Source: CAZKUR01 sp964556005 (lineage in GTDB: Bacteria; Bacteroidota; Ignavibacteria; Ignavibacteriales; Ignavibacteriaceae). From it: a stretch of 37,781 bases of DNA. Positions 9,364-17,111 of the stretch are shown here, in pieces. Numbering within the stretch: the first letter of the stretch is position 1; each line of letters starts with the position of its first letter. Below the pieces are notes generated by a model that was given only the letters and a program-made list of their open reading frames with translations, made no database searches and was not told where the DNA came from. A program made the translations under genes and the position numbers. Where the stretch lies: assembly GCA_964556005.1 (NCBI GenBank), contig CAZKUR010000038.1, positions 1 through 37,781 on the forward strand, written 5' to 3'.

Positions 9364-10062
9364 AATTACTCCTTATAGTTAACCCCTGTATCAATAAAAT
9401 GAAAATGATATTAACTAAACAAATAAAAATAATTAATTTATCAATAATAAGAGGTATAAAAATGAGTAAAAAATTAAATGTGCCTTTCTTATTTAGAGAT
9501 TATTAATTTTTCGTCCTAATATCATTTAAGATTTCTTGACTGCCCGATTGCATGATTTCTTTGATGCTGTTAAATTCAAATTCTATCGCAAATCAATTAA
9601 AACAATTTTCTAAAAAAATATTCAAATATTTCAAGACCGCATTGATTTAAAGATGATTAAAATATTAACGCACCTTAGACTATAAAATTTTTTTAACTCA
9701 TTTGTATGCGGATGGATAACAAAAATTAGCAGTTGTATTAAACTTTAAAATAATAATAAAATCTTAATCCGCAATCATTCAATCAGAATCCCAAATTATG
9801 GTATTAGGAGCTAAATTTTGAATTCTGAGTGAATTTCACATTAGACAGCTTAATTTAAATTCACACTCCGAATTCCAAAATTCGAAATTTTTTCATTCCT
9901 ACTAATGCAAAATCGAAATTCTCAATATTCTCAGTCGTGAGAACAAAATATTAAAAAAAGGTTGATTATTGCACACTAACACATAATTTTTTATGGTATT
10001 TAGTTTGTTACAATGTGGCAATTAGATTTTATGAGCTATGAGAATAAATCGAAGGAAAGAAA
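9364..10062. other. Long AT-rich intergenic region between divergent genes
   Basis: About 700 bases between the BNR gene (minus) and a candidate small peptide (plus). It contains an imperfect inverted repeat: GAATTCTGAGTGAATTT from 9820 against AAATTCACACTCCGAATTC at 9857-9875, differing by one base and a two-base indel. Fragments of similar GAATTC/CGAAATT-rich sequence also occur near 6380 and 6560. A sigma70-like pair TTGCAC (9969-9974) and TATGGT (9992-9997) with 17-bp spacing could serve the cytochrome operon, but this is weak. No other gene is supported. Confidence 0.4.
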
Positions 10063-10140
10063 ATGAAAAACATAATTTTTTATCTGCTCTTTATTTTTTC
10101 TATTGTTTTGATGTACGGTTTAGTTTTTTCATTATCATAA
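10063..10140 (+). CDS. Candidate 25-residue single-span membrane peptide
   Basis: A short frame (ATG 10063, TAA 10138-10140) begins MKNIIFYLLFIFSIV and is one hydrophobic helix of about 20 residues with a basic N-terminus. GAAGGAAAG lies just upstream at a workable spacing. It sits 300 bases before the multiheme cytochrome operon on the same strand. Very small membrane subunits (CydX, CcoM and similar) are known partners of respiratory complexes, so a link is possible. Nothing in the sequence proves it is translated. Confidence 0.35.
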   Translation: MKNIIFYLLFIFSIVLMYGLVFSLS

Positions 10141-10439
10141 AAACGTTCTATTAATAAGTTGAAACTTAAAACCACAGGGACAAAATGAACTTCAAACCAA
10201 TAAAATTGAAAAATAGTATAAGTGAAACGAATCCTGTGGACTTAGTTAACGATTTTTTTTACCGGAAGAATTGCATGAGATCCCCTAATAATATATACAT
10301 GAGATTATGTCTGAACATAAGCAAAGGTTTAATATAAATTATAAAATCATAATCCGGTAAGAATAGGGACTGCAATTGTTCTTTATGAAATTGATTTTTT
10401 ACTATGGCGCATAAGGAATTACCGAAGAAGGAAAAGATG

Positions 10440-12605
10440 ATGTTCGTCTATTATTCTTATACTGCCCGCTTATCACTCATATCCATATTCCTTGTTTTAA
10501 GTTTATTCGTCTTTACAAGGAACACCTACTCTCAAACGAATGATGACTGCCTTATGTGCCATAGTGATAATACTCTTACCATGGAAAAGAACGGTAAGAC
10601 CGTTTCACTGTTTGTCGATCAAAAAGTTTTTTATAATTCAGTACATAGTAAATTAAAATGTATTTCATGCCATGTTGGTTTTAATCCCGACGATACGCCT
10701 CACAAAAAAGATATTCAGCCGATAAATTGTTTGAACTGTCATAAAAATGCACCGGTTCAGCACCCGTTTCATCCGCAGATGCTGCAAGCAAACGGAATGG
10801 ACGGAACTCCCGCTGTTAATTGTAAAGGCTGCCATGGAACTCACGATATTTCTTCACCTGAGACTCCCGGTTCAAAGTTAAGCAAATCGAACATTGTGAA
10901 TGTATGTGGAAGCTGTCATGCAGATGAGAAGAACGAATTTGAAACCTCTGCTCATGCTAACGGTTTGAGAGAAGGAGTAAAAGGCGCTCCAAACTGCATC
11001 ACATGTCATAAAAATCCGATTGTTTTGACATCATCAGTCAAAGATACAACCAAACTGAAAATTGCTCAAATAAATCTTTGCCTTTCATGTCATCTTGATA
11101 ACCCTGGAATAAGGACAAAAACATCGCCTTCTGCCGGGTTTATCTCATCATATGAACACAGCGTACACGGAAAGGCTCTGCTTGGAGGCAACAGCAAGGC
11201 TGCAAATTGTGTAAACTGCCATTCTGCTCATAGAGTAAAACCTGCAAGTGATCCTACATCAACAATAAACAGATTTAACGTTCCGAACACTTGCGGGAAA
11301 TGCCATAGCAATATTGAAAAAGAATATAAAGAAAGTATTCACGGAGTTGCAGTTCTGCAGAAAGGAAGCAGCGATGCACCGGTTTGCACAACATGCCACG
11401 GCGAACATAATATATTAAACCCGAGCAATCCGCTTGCACCGACATCGCATGCAAATGTTTCTCAAGAAGTTTGTTCCCGCTGCCATTCTTCAGTAGCATT
11501 AGCCGAAAAATACGGTTTAAATCCAAACCGCTTGTCAACATTCAAAGAAAGTTATCATGGATTAGCTCTACAGGGCGGCGCTACAATAGTTGCAAATTGT
11601 GCAAGCTGCCACGGTGTACATCTTATATTACCTCCCAACGATCCAAGATCCTCAGTTTATAAAGGAAATCTTGCAAAAACTTGTGGCAAATGTCATCCCG
11701 GTGCAAACGAAAGATTTGCTATTGGAAAAATCCATGTCTCTTTGCAGCAGCCTAAAGAACCTATACTTCATTGGATTGTCTTTGCATATGTAATTCTCAT
11801 CCTTCTAACTATTGGCGGAATGTTTACGCATAACTTGCTGGATTTTATAAAGAAAGCAAAAGTAAAAAGATTGAAGCAAGAAGGAATATTAAAGCATGAG
11901 ACTCATAATCATTCGCTTTATTTAAGAATGACGGTGAATGAAAGGATTCAGCATGCAGCCCTGGCAATCAGTTTTATTACTCTAGCCATAACAGGGTTTA
12001 TGCTTCAATATCCGGATGCATGGTGGGTTATCCATATTAGGGATTTTGTTAAAGATGCTTTTGAGCTAAGAAGTTTGATACATCGTATCGCAGGTGTTCT
12101 GATGATTGGCGCTGGATTATACCACATTTATTATATCACATCAACAGAGCGCGGAAGAAAACTTATTAAAGATTTATTGCCTAAGTATTCTGATTTAACA
12201 GATGCATTAGGCGTGGCAAAATATAATCTTGGTATTTCGAAACGTAAGCCGAAGCTCGACAGGTTCAGCTATGTTGAAAAAGCCGAGTATTGGGCTTTAA
12301 TCTGGGGTACAATCGTAATGTCGGCTACCGGCATAATAATGTGGTTCAATAATGTTTTTATCGATTTATTTACCAAGTTAGGATGGGATATAGCAAGAAC
12401 AATTCATTTCTATGAAGCATGGCTTGCTACTCTTGCAATAATCGTATGGCATCTCTACTTCGTAATATTTAATCCCGATGTTTATCCGATGAATCTTGCT
12501 TGGTTTAAAGGTACTTTAACAGAAGAAGAAATGGCAGATGAACATCCCCTTGAGCTTGAAAAGATTAAAAGAGAAAAGCTCGGCGATGATCAGAATAACT
12601 ATTAG
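10440..12605 (+). CDS. 13-heme cytochrome c fused to cytochrome b561-like domain (CbcL-like layout)
   Basis: The frame opens at 10404, but AAGGAA at 10428-10433 lies six bases before the ATG at 10440, so I use that start (721 residues). Residues 1-32 are a signal segment ending NTYSQ. Thirteen CXXCH motifs follow between about residues 37 and 420, many followed by HG-type distal histidines (SVHGKA, SIHGVA, SYHGLA). A membrane helix lies at about 443-465, then a four-helix cytochrome b561/hydrogenase-b-type domain at about 495-700 with candidate heme histidines in ERIQHAAL, LIHRIAG, LYHIYY, TIHFYEA and VWHLYF. The order periplasmic multiheme c then membrane b matches Geobacter CbcL, an inner-membrane quinol oxidoreductase. 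Predicted role: quinol oxidation with electrons passed to periplasmic carriers. First gene of a four-gene operon. Confidence 0.85.
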   Translation: MFVYYSYTARLSLISIFLVLSLFVFTRNTYSQTNDDCLMCHSDNTLTMEKNGKTVSLFVDQKVFYNSVHSKLKCISCHVGFNPDDTPHKKDIQPINCLNCHKNAPVQHPFHPQMLQANGMDGTPAVNCKGCHGTHDISSPETPGSKLSKSNIVNVCGSCHADEKNEFETSAHANGLREGVKGAPNCITCHKNPIVLTSSVKDTTKLKIAQINLCLSCHLDNPGIRTKTSPSAGFISSYEHSVHGKALLGGNSKAANCVNCHSAHRVKPASDPTSTINRFNVPNTCGKCHSNIEKEYKESIHGVAVLQKGSSDAPVCTTCHGEHNILNPSNPLAPTSHANVSQEVCSRCHSSVALAEKYGLNPNRLSTFKESYHGLALQGGATIVANCASCHGVHLILPPNDPRSSVYKGNLAKTCGKCHPGANERFAIGKIHVSLQQPKEPILHWIVFAYVILILLTIGGMFTHNLLDFIKKAKVKRLKQEGILKHETHNHSLYLRMTVNERIQHAALAISFITLAITGFMLQYPDAWWVIHIRDFVKDAFELRSLIHRIAGVLMIGAGLYHIYYITSTERGRKLIKDLLPKYSDLTDALGVAKYNLGISKRKPKLDRFSYVEKAEYWALIWGTIVMSATGIIMWFNNVFIDLFTKLGWDIARTIHFYEAWLATLAIIVWHLYFVIFNPDVYPMNLAWFKGTLTEEEMADEHPLELEKIKREKLGDDQNNY

Positions 12606-12650
12606 GTTAAGCAATTATTTTTAATCGATTAAAAAATATAATTAAGAATA

Positions 12651-14717
12651 TTGGAAACAGATATACAAGAAATTCGTTTGAATAGTCATCCTGCTCAAAA
12701 AGAAAAGTATAAATTCTTTTTCAAGCTTCCGCAAAAGATTGTCTTCCTATTATTTTTTATTTTATGCTTTTATTCAATAAAACTGTTTGCACAGGAAAAC
12801 AGTGACTGTTTAATGTGCCACAGCGACAATACGCTGACCGGCAAAAAAAACGGCAGAACTTTTTCTGTATACGTTAATGAAAAACAATTAGCTTCTTCCG
12901 TACATGCAGATGTCGCCTGTATTGATTGTCATGCAGATTTGGCAGGCTCGGACTTTCCGCATAAAACCAATGTTGCTCCTGCGCAGTGTGTTAGCTGCCA
13001 TGATGATGTACAAGACTTATATTCAGCCGGAATACACGGTACAGAACATAATAAAGGAGATAAGTTAGCACCTATCTGCCAAACATGCCACGGCTCCCAT
13101 GACATAATTAATGTTAAGGATCCTCATTCTGCCGTTGCACCGATAAAAATACCGTTCTTGTGCGGAAGCTGTCATAAAGAAGGCGCACCGGTTCAGGTTC
13201 AAAGAAAAATCCCTAAGAATCATATCCTTGAAAATTATTCCGAAAGTATGCATGGCGTAGGGTTATTGCAGCAAGGACTTTCAGTTGCGGCAACCTGTGT
13301 TTCATGCCATTCGCCACATAAGATTCTTCCTCCTACAAATCCAGAATCCACGATTGCAAGAAAAAATATTCCGAAGACCTGTACGCAATGTCATCAGGAT
13401 ATCGAATTCGTTCATAGGAAAATAATTAAAGGACAGTTGTGGGAAAAAACTCCCCACGTTCTTCCAGTATGCATCGATTGCCATCCGCCTCATAAAATTA
13501 CAAAAGTTTTATATGCAGCAAGCGTTGCTAATCAGGATTGCTTAAATTGTCACGGCAGAATCGATTTAAAATCTAAAGACGGACGTTCCATGTTCGTCGA
13601 TGTTGTAAAGCTGCAGAATTCTATGCATTCAAAAATTGCCTGCAGCCAATGCCATAACACAGTAAATATTTCTCTCGTTCGTCCATGCAAAGGAATTACC
13701 TCAAAAGTCGATTGCTCAATTTGCCACGCAAATGAAGGAGATCAATATAGAAGCAGTACTCACGGTCAGCTTTTTGCCAAACAGGATCCTAATGCCCCGA
13801 CATGCGTAGAATGCCACGGTTCCCATCATGTACTTGGAAATAAAAATCCGGCATCCCCTATCTTTCACACGAATATCCCGACGCTTTGTGCAAAATGCCA
13901 TCGTAAAGGTGAACCAGCAGCAGTTAGATATGTTGGAACGGAACACAACATAATTCATAATTATACCGAAAGCATTCACGGGAAAGGATTATTGAAGAGC
14001 GGCTTAACTGTTACCGCAACTTGCACAGACTGCCATACTGCTCATCATGAACTTCCTCATACCGATTCAACATCCAGTGTGAACCGAAAAAATATTGCAT
14101 CAACCTGCGGGCAATGTCATTACGGTATTGAAAAACAGCTTGAAAACAGTGTCCATTCTCCAAGTATTACGAAAACCGGCAAGAAACTTCCGGTATGCAA
14201 CGACTGCCATAGCGCTCATAATATTTCCAGAACCGATAACTCCGGCTTCAGACTCGAAATTATGAATATCTGTGGAAATTGTCATAAATCTTACGCGAAG
14301 TCTTATTTCGATACCTATCATGGGCAGGTTTCCCGCTTGGGATATTCCAAAACCGCTAAATGCTGGGACTGCCACGGTGCGCATGATATTCTACCGGTTG
14401 AAAATCCTGCATCGCATTTAAGTTTTCAAAATAAAGTTCAAACTTGTAAAAAATGCCACGAAGGAGCGACCAAACAATTTGCCGGTTATTTTACACATGC
14501 TACTCATCATGAACCGGGTAAATATCCTTTTATGTTCTGGACTTTTTGGGCAATGACGGGATTATTGGTAGGCACATTTTTCATTGCAGGGCTTCATACT
14601 TTACTCTGGCTGCCGAGATCAATTCAATATAGAAGAAGATTAAAAAACAAATCTGCTGAAAATGCAAACGAAAATTTAGAAGATAATTCAGAAGAACCGG
14701 ACGAGAATGATGGATAA
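12651..14717 (+). CDS. 19-heme membrane-anchored cytochrome c
   Basis: 688 residues with nineteen CXXCH motifs from residue 53 to about 602. An N-terminal hydrophobic segment ends KLFAQ and a C-terminal membrane helix spans about 626-655, followed by an acidic tail. The protein is an internal duplication: eight hemes in residues 53-280 and eight in 297-525 in the same order, for example CQTCHGSHDI versus CVECHGSHHV and CGSCHKEGAP versus CAKCHRKGEP; three more hemes follow. The first block also resembles the start of the preceding cytochrome (DCLMCHSDNTLT in both). The start is problematic: there is no ATG between the in-frame stop at 12639 and the signal sequence, so TTG at 12651 (or TTG at 12678) must be used and no good ribosome binding site is seen. 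The downstream cytochrome b overlaps its end by 11 bases, implying coupled translation and one complex. Confidence 0.85.
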   Translation: METDIQEIRLNSHPAQKEKYKFFFKLPQKIVFLLFFILCFYSIKLFAQENSDCLMCHSDNTLTGKKNGRTFSVYVNEKQLASSVHADVACIDCHADLAGSDFPHKTNVAPAQCVSCHDDVQDLYSAGIHGTEHNKGDKLAPICQTCHGSHDIINVKDPHSAVAPIKIPFLCGSCHKEGAPVQVQRKIPKNHILENYSESMHGVGLLQQGLSVAATCVSCHSPHKILPPTNPESTIARKNIPKTCTQCHQDIEFVHRKIIKGQLWEKTPHVLPVCIDCHPPHKITKVLYAASVANQDCLNCHGRIDLKSKDGRSMFVDVVKLQNSMHSKIACSQCHNTVNISLVRPCKGITSKVDCSICHANEGDQYRSSTHGQLFAKQDPNAPTCVECHGSHHVLGNKNPASPIFHTNIPTLCAKCHRKGEPAAVRYVGTEHNIIHNYTESIHGKGLLKSGLTVTATCTDCHTAHHELPHTDSTSSVNRKNIASTCGQCHYGIEKQLENSVHSPSITKTGKKLPVCNDCHSAHNISRTDNSGFRLEIMNICGNCHKSYAKSYFDTYHGQVSRLGYSKTAKCWDCHGAHDILPVENPASHLSFQNKVQTCKKCHEGATKQFAGYFTHATHHEPGKYPFMFWTFWAMTGLLVGTFFIAGLHTLLWLPRSIQYRRRLKNKSAENANENLEDNSEEPDENDG

Positions 14718-15576
14718 AACAATTCTTAAGACAGAATATTTAACGAAAACACAGTTCCAGTTTCAGAGATTTACGCGGTTAAATCGTATACTTCATATTC
14801 TTATGATAGTAAGCTTCATGACACTGGCACTTTCCGGGATGACTTTAAAATTTTCATACACAGGATGGGCTGTTATACTTTCACATCTTTTGGGTGGTTT
14901 TCAATCGGCAGGGTATATACACCGGTTTGCTGCCTTAATTATGGTAAGCATTTTTATTACGCATTTAATAAACCTGGCAAGAACCAGGAAAAAAGAAAAT
15001 ATATCATGGATAAAATTTATTTTCAGCAAAGATTCCATGATGTTTAACAAAAAAGACTGGAACGATTTTAAAGATTCCATGAAGTGGTTTATCGGTATGG
15101 GCGAAAGGCCTGAATACGGCAGATGGACATACTGGGAAAAGTTTGACTACTTCGCAGTATTTTGGGGAATATTTGTTATCGGTTCAACCGGCTTAACTTT
15201 ATGGTTCCCTGAGTTCTTCACTAATTTTTTCCCCGGCTGGGTAATAAATGTTGCAACAATAATTCATAGCGATGAAGCGCTCCTTGCAACAGGATTCATC
15301 TTCACCATTCATTTCTTTAATACACATCTGCGGCCGGAAAAATTTCCAATGGATATTGTTATATTTTCTGGAAGAGTTCCGCTGGAAGAATTTAAAGAAG
15401 ACCGTCCTGCTGAATATAAAGAACTTATAGAAAAAGGTGAACTTAAAAATCATTTAGTCGAACCCTATCCTCCGATTGTGATCAAAACCATACGATTTTT
15501 CGGCTGGACAGCCCTAAGTATTGGCTTTAGTATAATAATTTGGATAATTTACGCAATGATATTTGCGTATAGATAA
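14707..15576 (+). CDS. Cytochrome b561-type membrane subunit
   Basis: 289 residues with four core helices, plus a fifth near the C-terminus. Histidines suited to b-heme ligation occur in RILHILM, YIHRFAAL, IFITHLINL, TIIHSDEALL and FTIHFFNTH. It is paralogous to the b domain at the end of the 13-heme fusion two genes upstream: YWEKFDYFAVFWG versus YVEKAEYWALIWG, and KFPMDIVIFSGRVPLEEF versus YPMNLAWFKGTLTEEEM. Its start overlaps the stop of the 19-heme gene by 11 bases, so the two very probably form a split version of the same c/b module. Predicted role: quinol-side membrane subunit passing electrons to the 19-heme partner. Related to the hydrogenase/formate dehydrogenase b-subunit superfamily. 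Confidence 0.83.
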   Translation: MMDKTILKTEYLTKTQFQFQRFTRLNRILHILMIVSFMTLALSGMTLKFSYTGWAVILSHLLGGFQSAGYIHRFAALIMVSIFITHLINLARTRKKENISWIKFIFSKDSMMFNKKDWNDFKDSMKWFIGMGERPEYGRWTYWEKFDYFAVFWGIFVIGSTGLTLWFPEFFTNFFPGWVINVATIIHSDEALLATGFIFTIHFFNTHLRPEKFPMDIVIFSGRVPLEEFKEDRPAEYKELIEKGELKNHLVEPYPPIVIKTIRFFGWTALSIGFSIIIWIIYAMIFAYR

Positions 15577-15610
15577 TTAATTCCACTATTTATCAAATAT
15601 TAAGTTTATT

Positions 15611-17104
15611 ATGAAAAGAAAATTTCCTGAGTCTGTTTATAATACTATAACTTTTGCAGGTGTAGCGGTAGCACTAATTTCCTTCGGTTTAATTCTTTTT
15701 TTAATGCTGCTCGAGGCTTTAAGCACTCAGCAAAAGCCTTATATGGGGATTATAGCTTTTGTTATTCTTCCTGGAATTTTGATTATCGGTTTGTTACTGA
15801 TCGCCTTCGGAATTATAAGGCACAGCAGGAGATTGAAAGCGGGAAAAGATACCGAGTTTAATTTTCCCTTAATTAACTTCAATGATCCCAAACAGCGCAG
15901 GGCATTTTCTGTTTTCTTTGTCGGGACGATATTATTATTACTTTTCAGTGCTTTTGGAAGCTACAAAGCATATGATTATACAGATTCGGATCAATTCTGC
16001 GGAACTCTTTGCCATAGCGTAATGAATCCCGAATATACAGCCTACCAGGTTTCGCCTCATGCCAGGGTTGGATGCGTTAAATGCCATATCGGTCCTGGAG
16101 CGGGCTGGTATGTAAGATCAAAATTATCAGGCGCTTACCAGGTATATGCAACACTATTCAATAAATACCCGAGACCAATTCCAACTCCTATCAGCAATTT
16201 AAGACCGGCAAGGGAAACCTGTGAACAATGTCATTGGCCGGAATTTTTCTACGCTGAAAAAGAAGTGAGAAATACTTATTTCCTCTCCGATGAAAAAAAT
16301 ACAAAATCATCTGTTACTATGCTCTTAAAAATCGGCGGCGGCAATGAAGAAACAGGTATTACTTCAGGAATTCATTGGCATATGAATATTGCAAATACAA
16401 TTACTTATATTGCATCCGACTCCTCAAGGCAAGTTATTCCCTGGGTAAAATCAGAATCAAAAAACGGGAAAGTAACAATTTATAAAAGCCGTAATTTTCC
16501 TTTTAAAAACGACACTGTTCAAAACGGTACCGTTAGAGTTATGGATTGTATAGATTGCCACAACAGACCGACACACATTTATCACCCGCCTTACGTTTCA
16601 GTGGATCATATGATGTCGACAGGATTAATTGATACAACATTGCCGTATATGAAAAGTGTTGCAGTTGAAGCACTTGAAAACAGCTATACGACTAAACAAA
16701 CCGGACTCGACAGCATTAAGATTTATATAGAAAACTTTTACACAACAAGATATCCCAAGATTGCATCAAGCGAATCAGCTTTAATTGAGCAGAGCATAAA
16801 AACGGTTCAGCAAATTTATCAGAGAAATTACTTCCCATCTATGAATGTTAGCTGGAAGAAATTTCCGGATAATATAGGACATATGTATTCTCCCGGCTGT
16901 TTTAGATGTCATGATGGAAACCATTATAGTGCAGACGGTAAAGTAATACCGAAAGACTGCAACACATGCCATACAATTATCGCAGAAACCGATACACATG
17001 GTAAAAGTGTATTCTCTCTTAAAGGTATCCAGTTTGAACATCCGGTTGACATAGGCTCTCCTCTTGAAGAGGTTACATGTACTGATTGTCATTCGGGAAA
17101 TTAA
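15611..17104 (+). CDS. NapC/NirT-type inner-membrane cytochrome with seven heme sites (ImcH-like)
   Basis: 497 residues. Three hydrophobic segments occupy about 10-35, 43-68 and 95-118, followed by a periplasmic domain. The first heme site is CGTLCH (130-135), a CX3CH spacing rather than CX2CH, with HSVM placing Met138 as in NapC/NrfH-type first hemes. Six standard sites follow: CVKCH, CEQCH, CIDCH, CFRCH, CNTCH and CTDCH. Segments such as SPHARVGCVKCHIGPGAGW and LRPARETCEQCHWPE are typical of NapC/NirT quinol dehydrogenases. Length, three membrane spans and seven sites match my recollection of Geobacter ImcH, used for high-potential extracellular acceptors; the orthology is untested. Last gene of the operon, 34 bp after the cytochrome b, and its stop lies 7 bp from the stop of a convergent histidine kinase. 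Confidence 0.83.
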   Translation: MKRKFPESVYNTITFAGVAVALISFGLILFLMLLEALSTQQKPYMGIIAFVILPGILIIGLLLIAFGIIRHSRRLKAGKDTEFNFPLINFNDPKQRRAFSVFFVGTILLLLFSAFGSYKAYDYTDSDQFCGTLCHSVMNPEYTAYQVSPHARVGCVKCHIGPGAGWYVRSKLSGAYQVYATLFNKYPRPIPTPISNLRPARETCEQCHWPEFFYAEKEVRNTYFLSDEKNTKSSVTMLLKIGGGNEETGITSGIHWHMNIANTITYIASDSSRQVIPWVKSESKNGKVTIYKSRNFPFKNDTVQNGTVRVMDCIDCHNRPTHIYHPPYVSVDHMMSTGLIDTTLPYMKSVAVEALENSYTTKQTGLDSIKIYIENFYTTRYPKIASSESALIEQSIKTVQQIYQRNYFPSMNVSWKKFPDNIGHMYSPGCFRCHDGNHYSADGKVIPKDCNTCHTIIAETDTHGKSVFSLKGIQFEHPVDIGSPLEEVTCTDCHSGN

Positions 17105-17111
17105 AAAATTT

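Noticed and set aside
10185..10337. 50-codon ORF between the small membrane peptide and the cytochrome operon
   Set aside because: Only a weak AGGGAC upstream, no recognisable features, and ORFs of this length are expected by chance in AT-rich DNA.
10404..10439. Upstream ATG at 10404 as start of the 13-heme cytochrome
   Set aside because: No ribosome binding site precedes it, while AAGGAA is well placed before the ATG at 10440; the signal peptide also begins there.
13065..14384. Several 60-95 codon ORFs antisense to the 19-heme cytochrome
   Set aside because: They are opposite-strand shadows of the repeated CXXCH codons and have no ribosome binding sites or family features.
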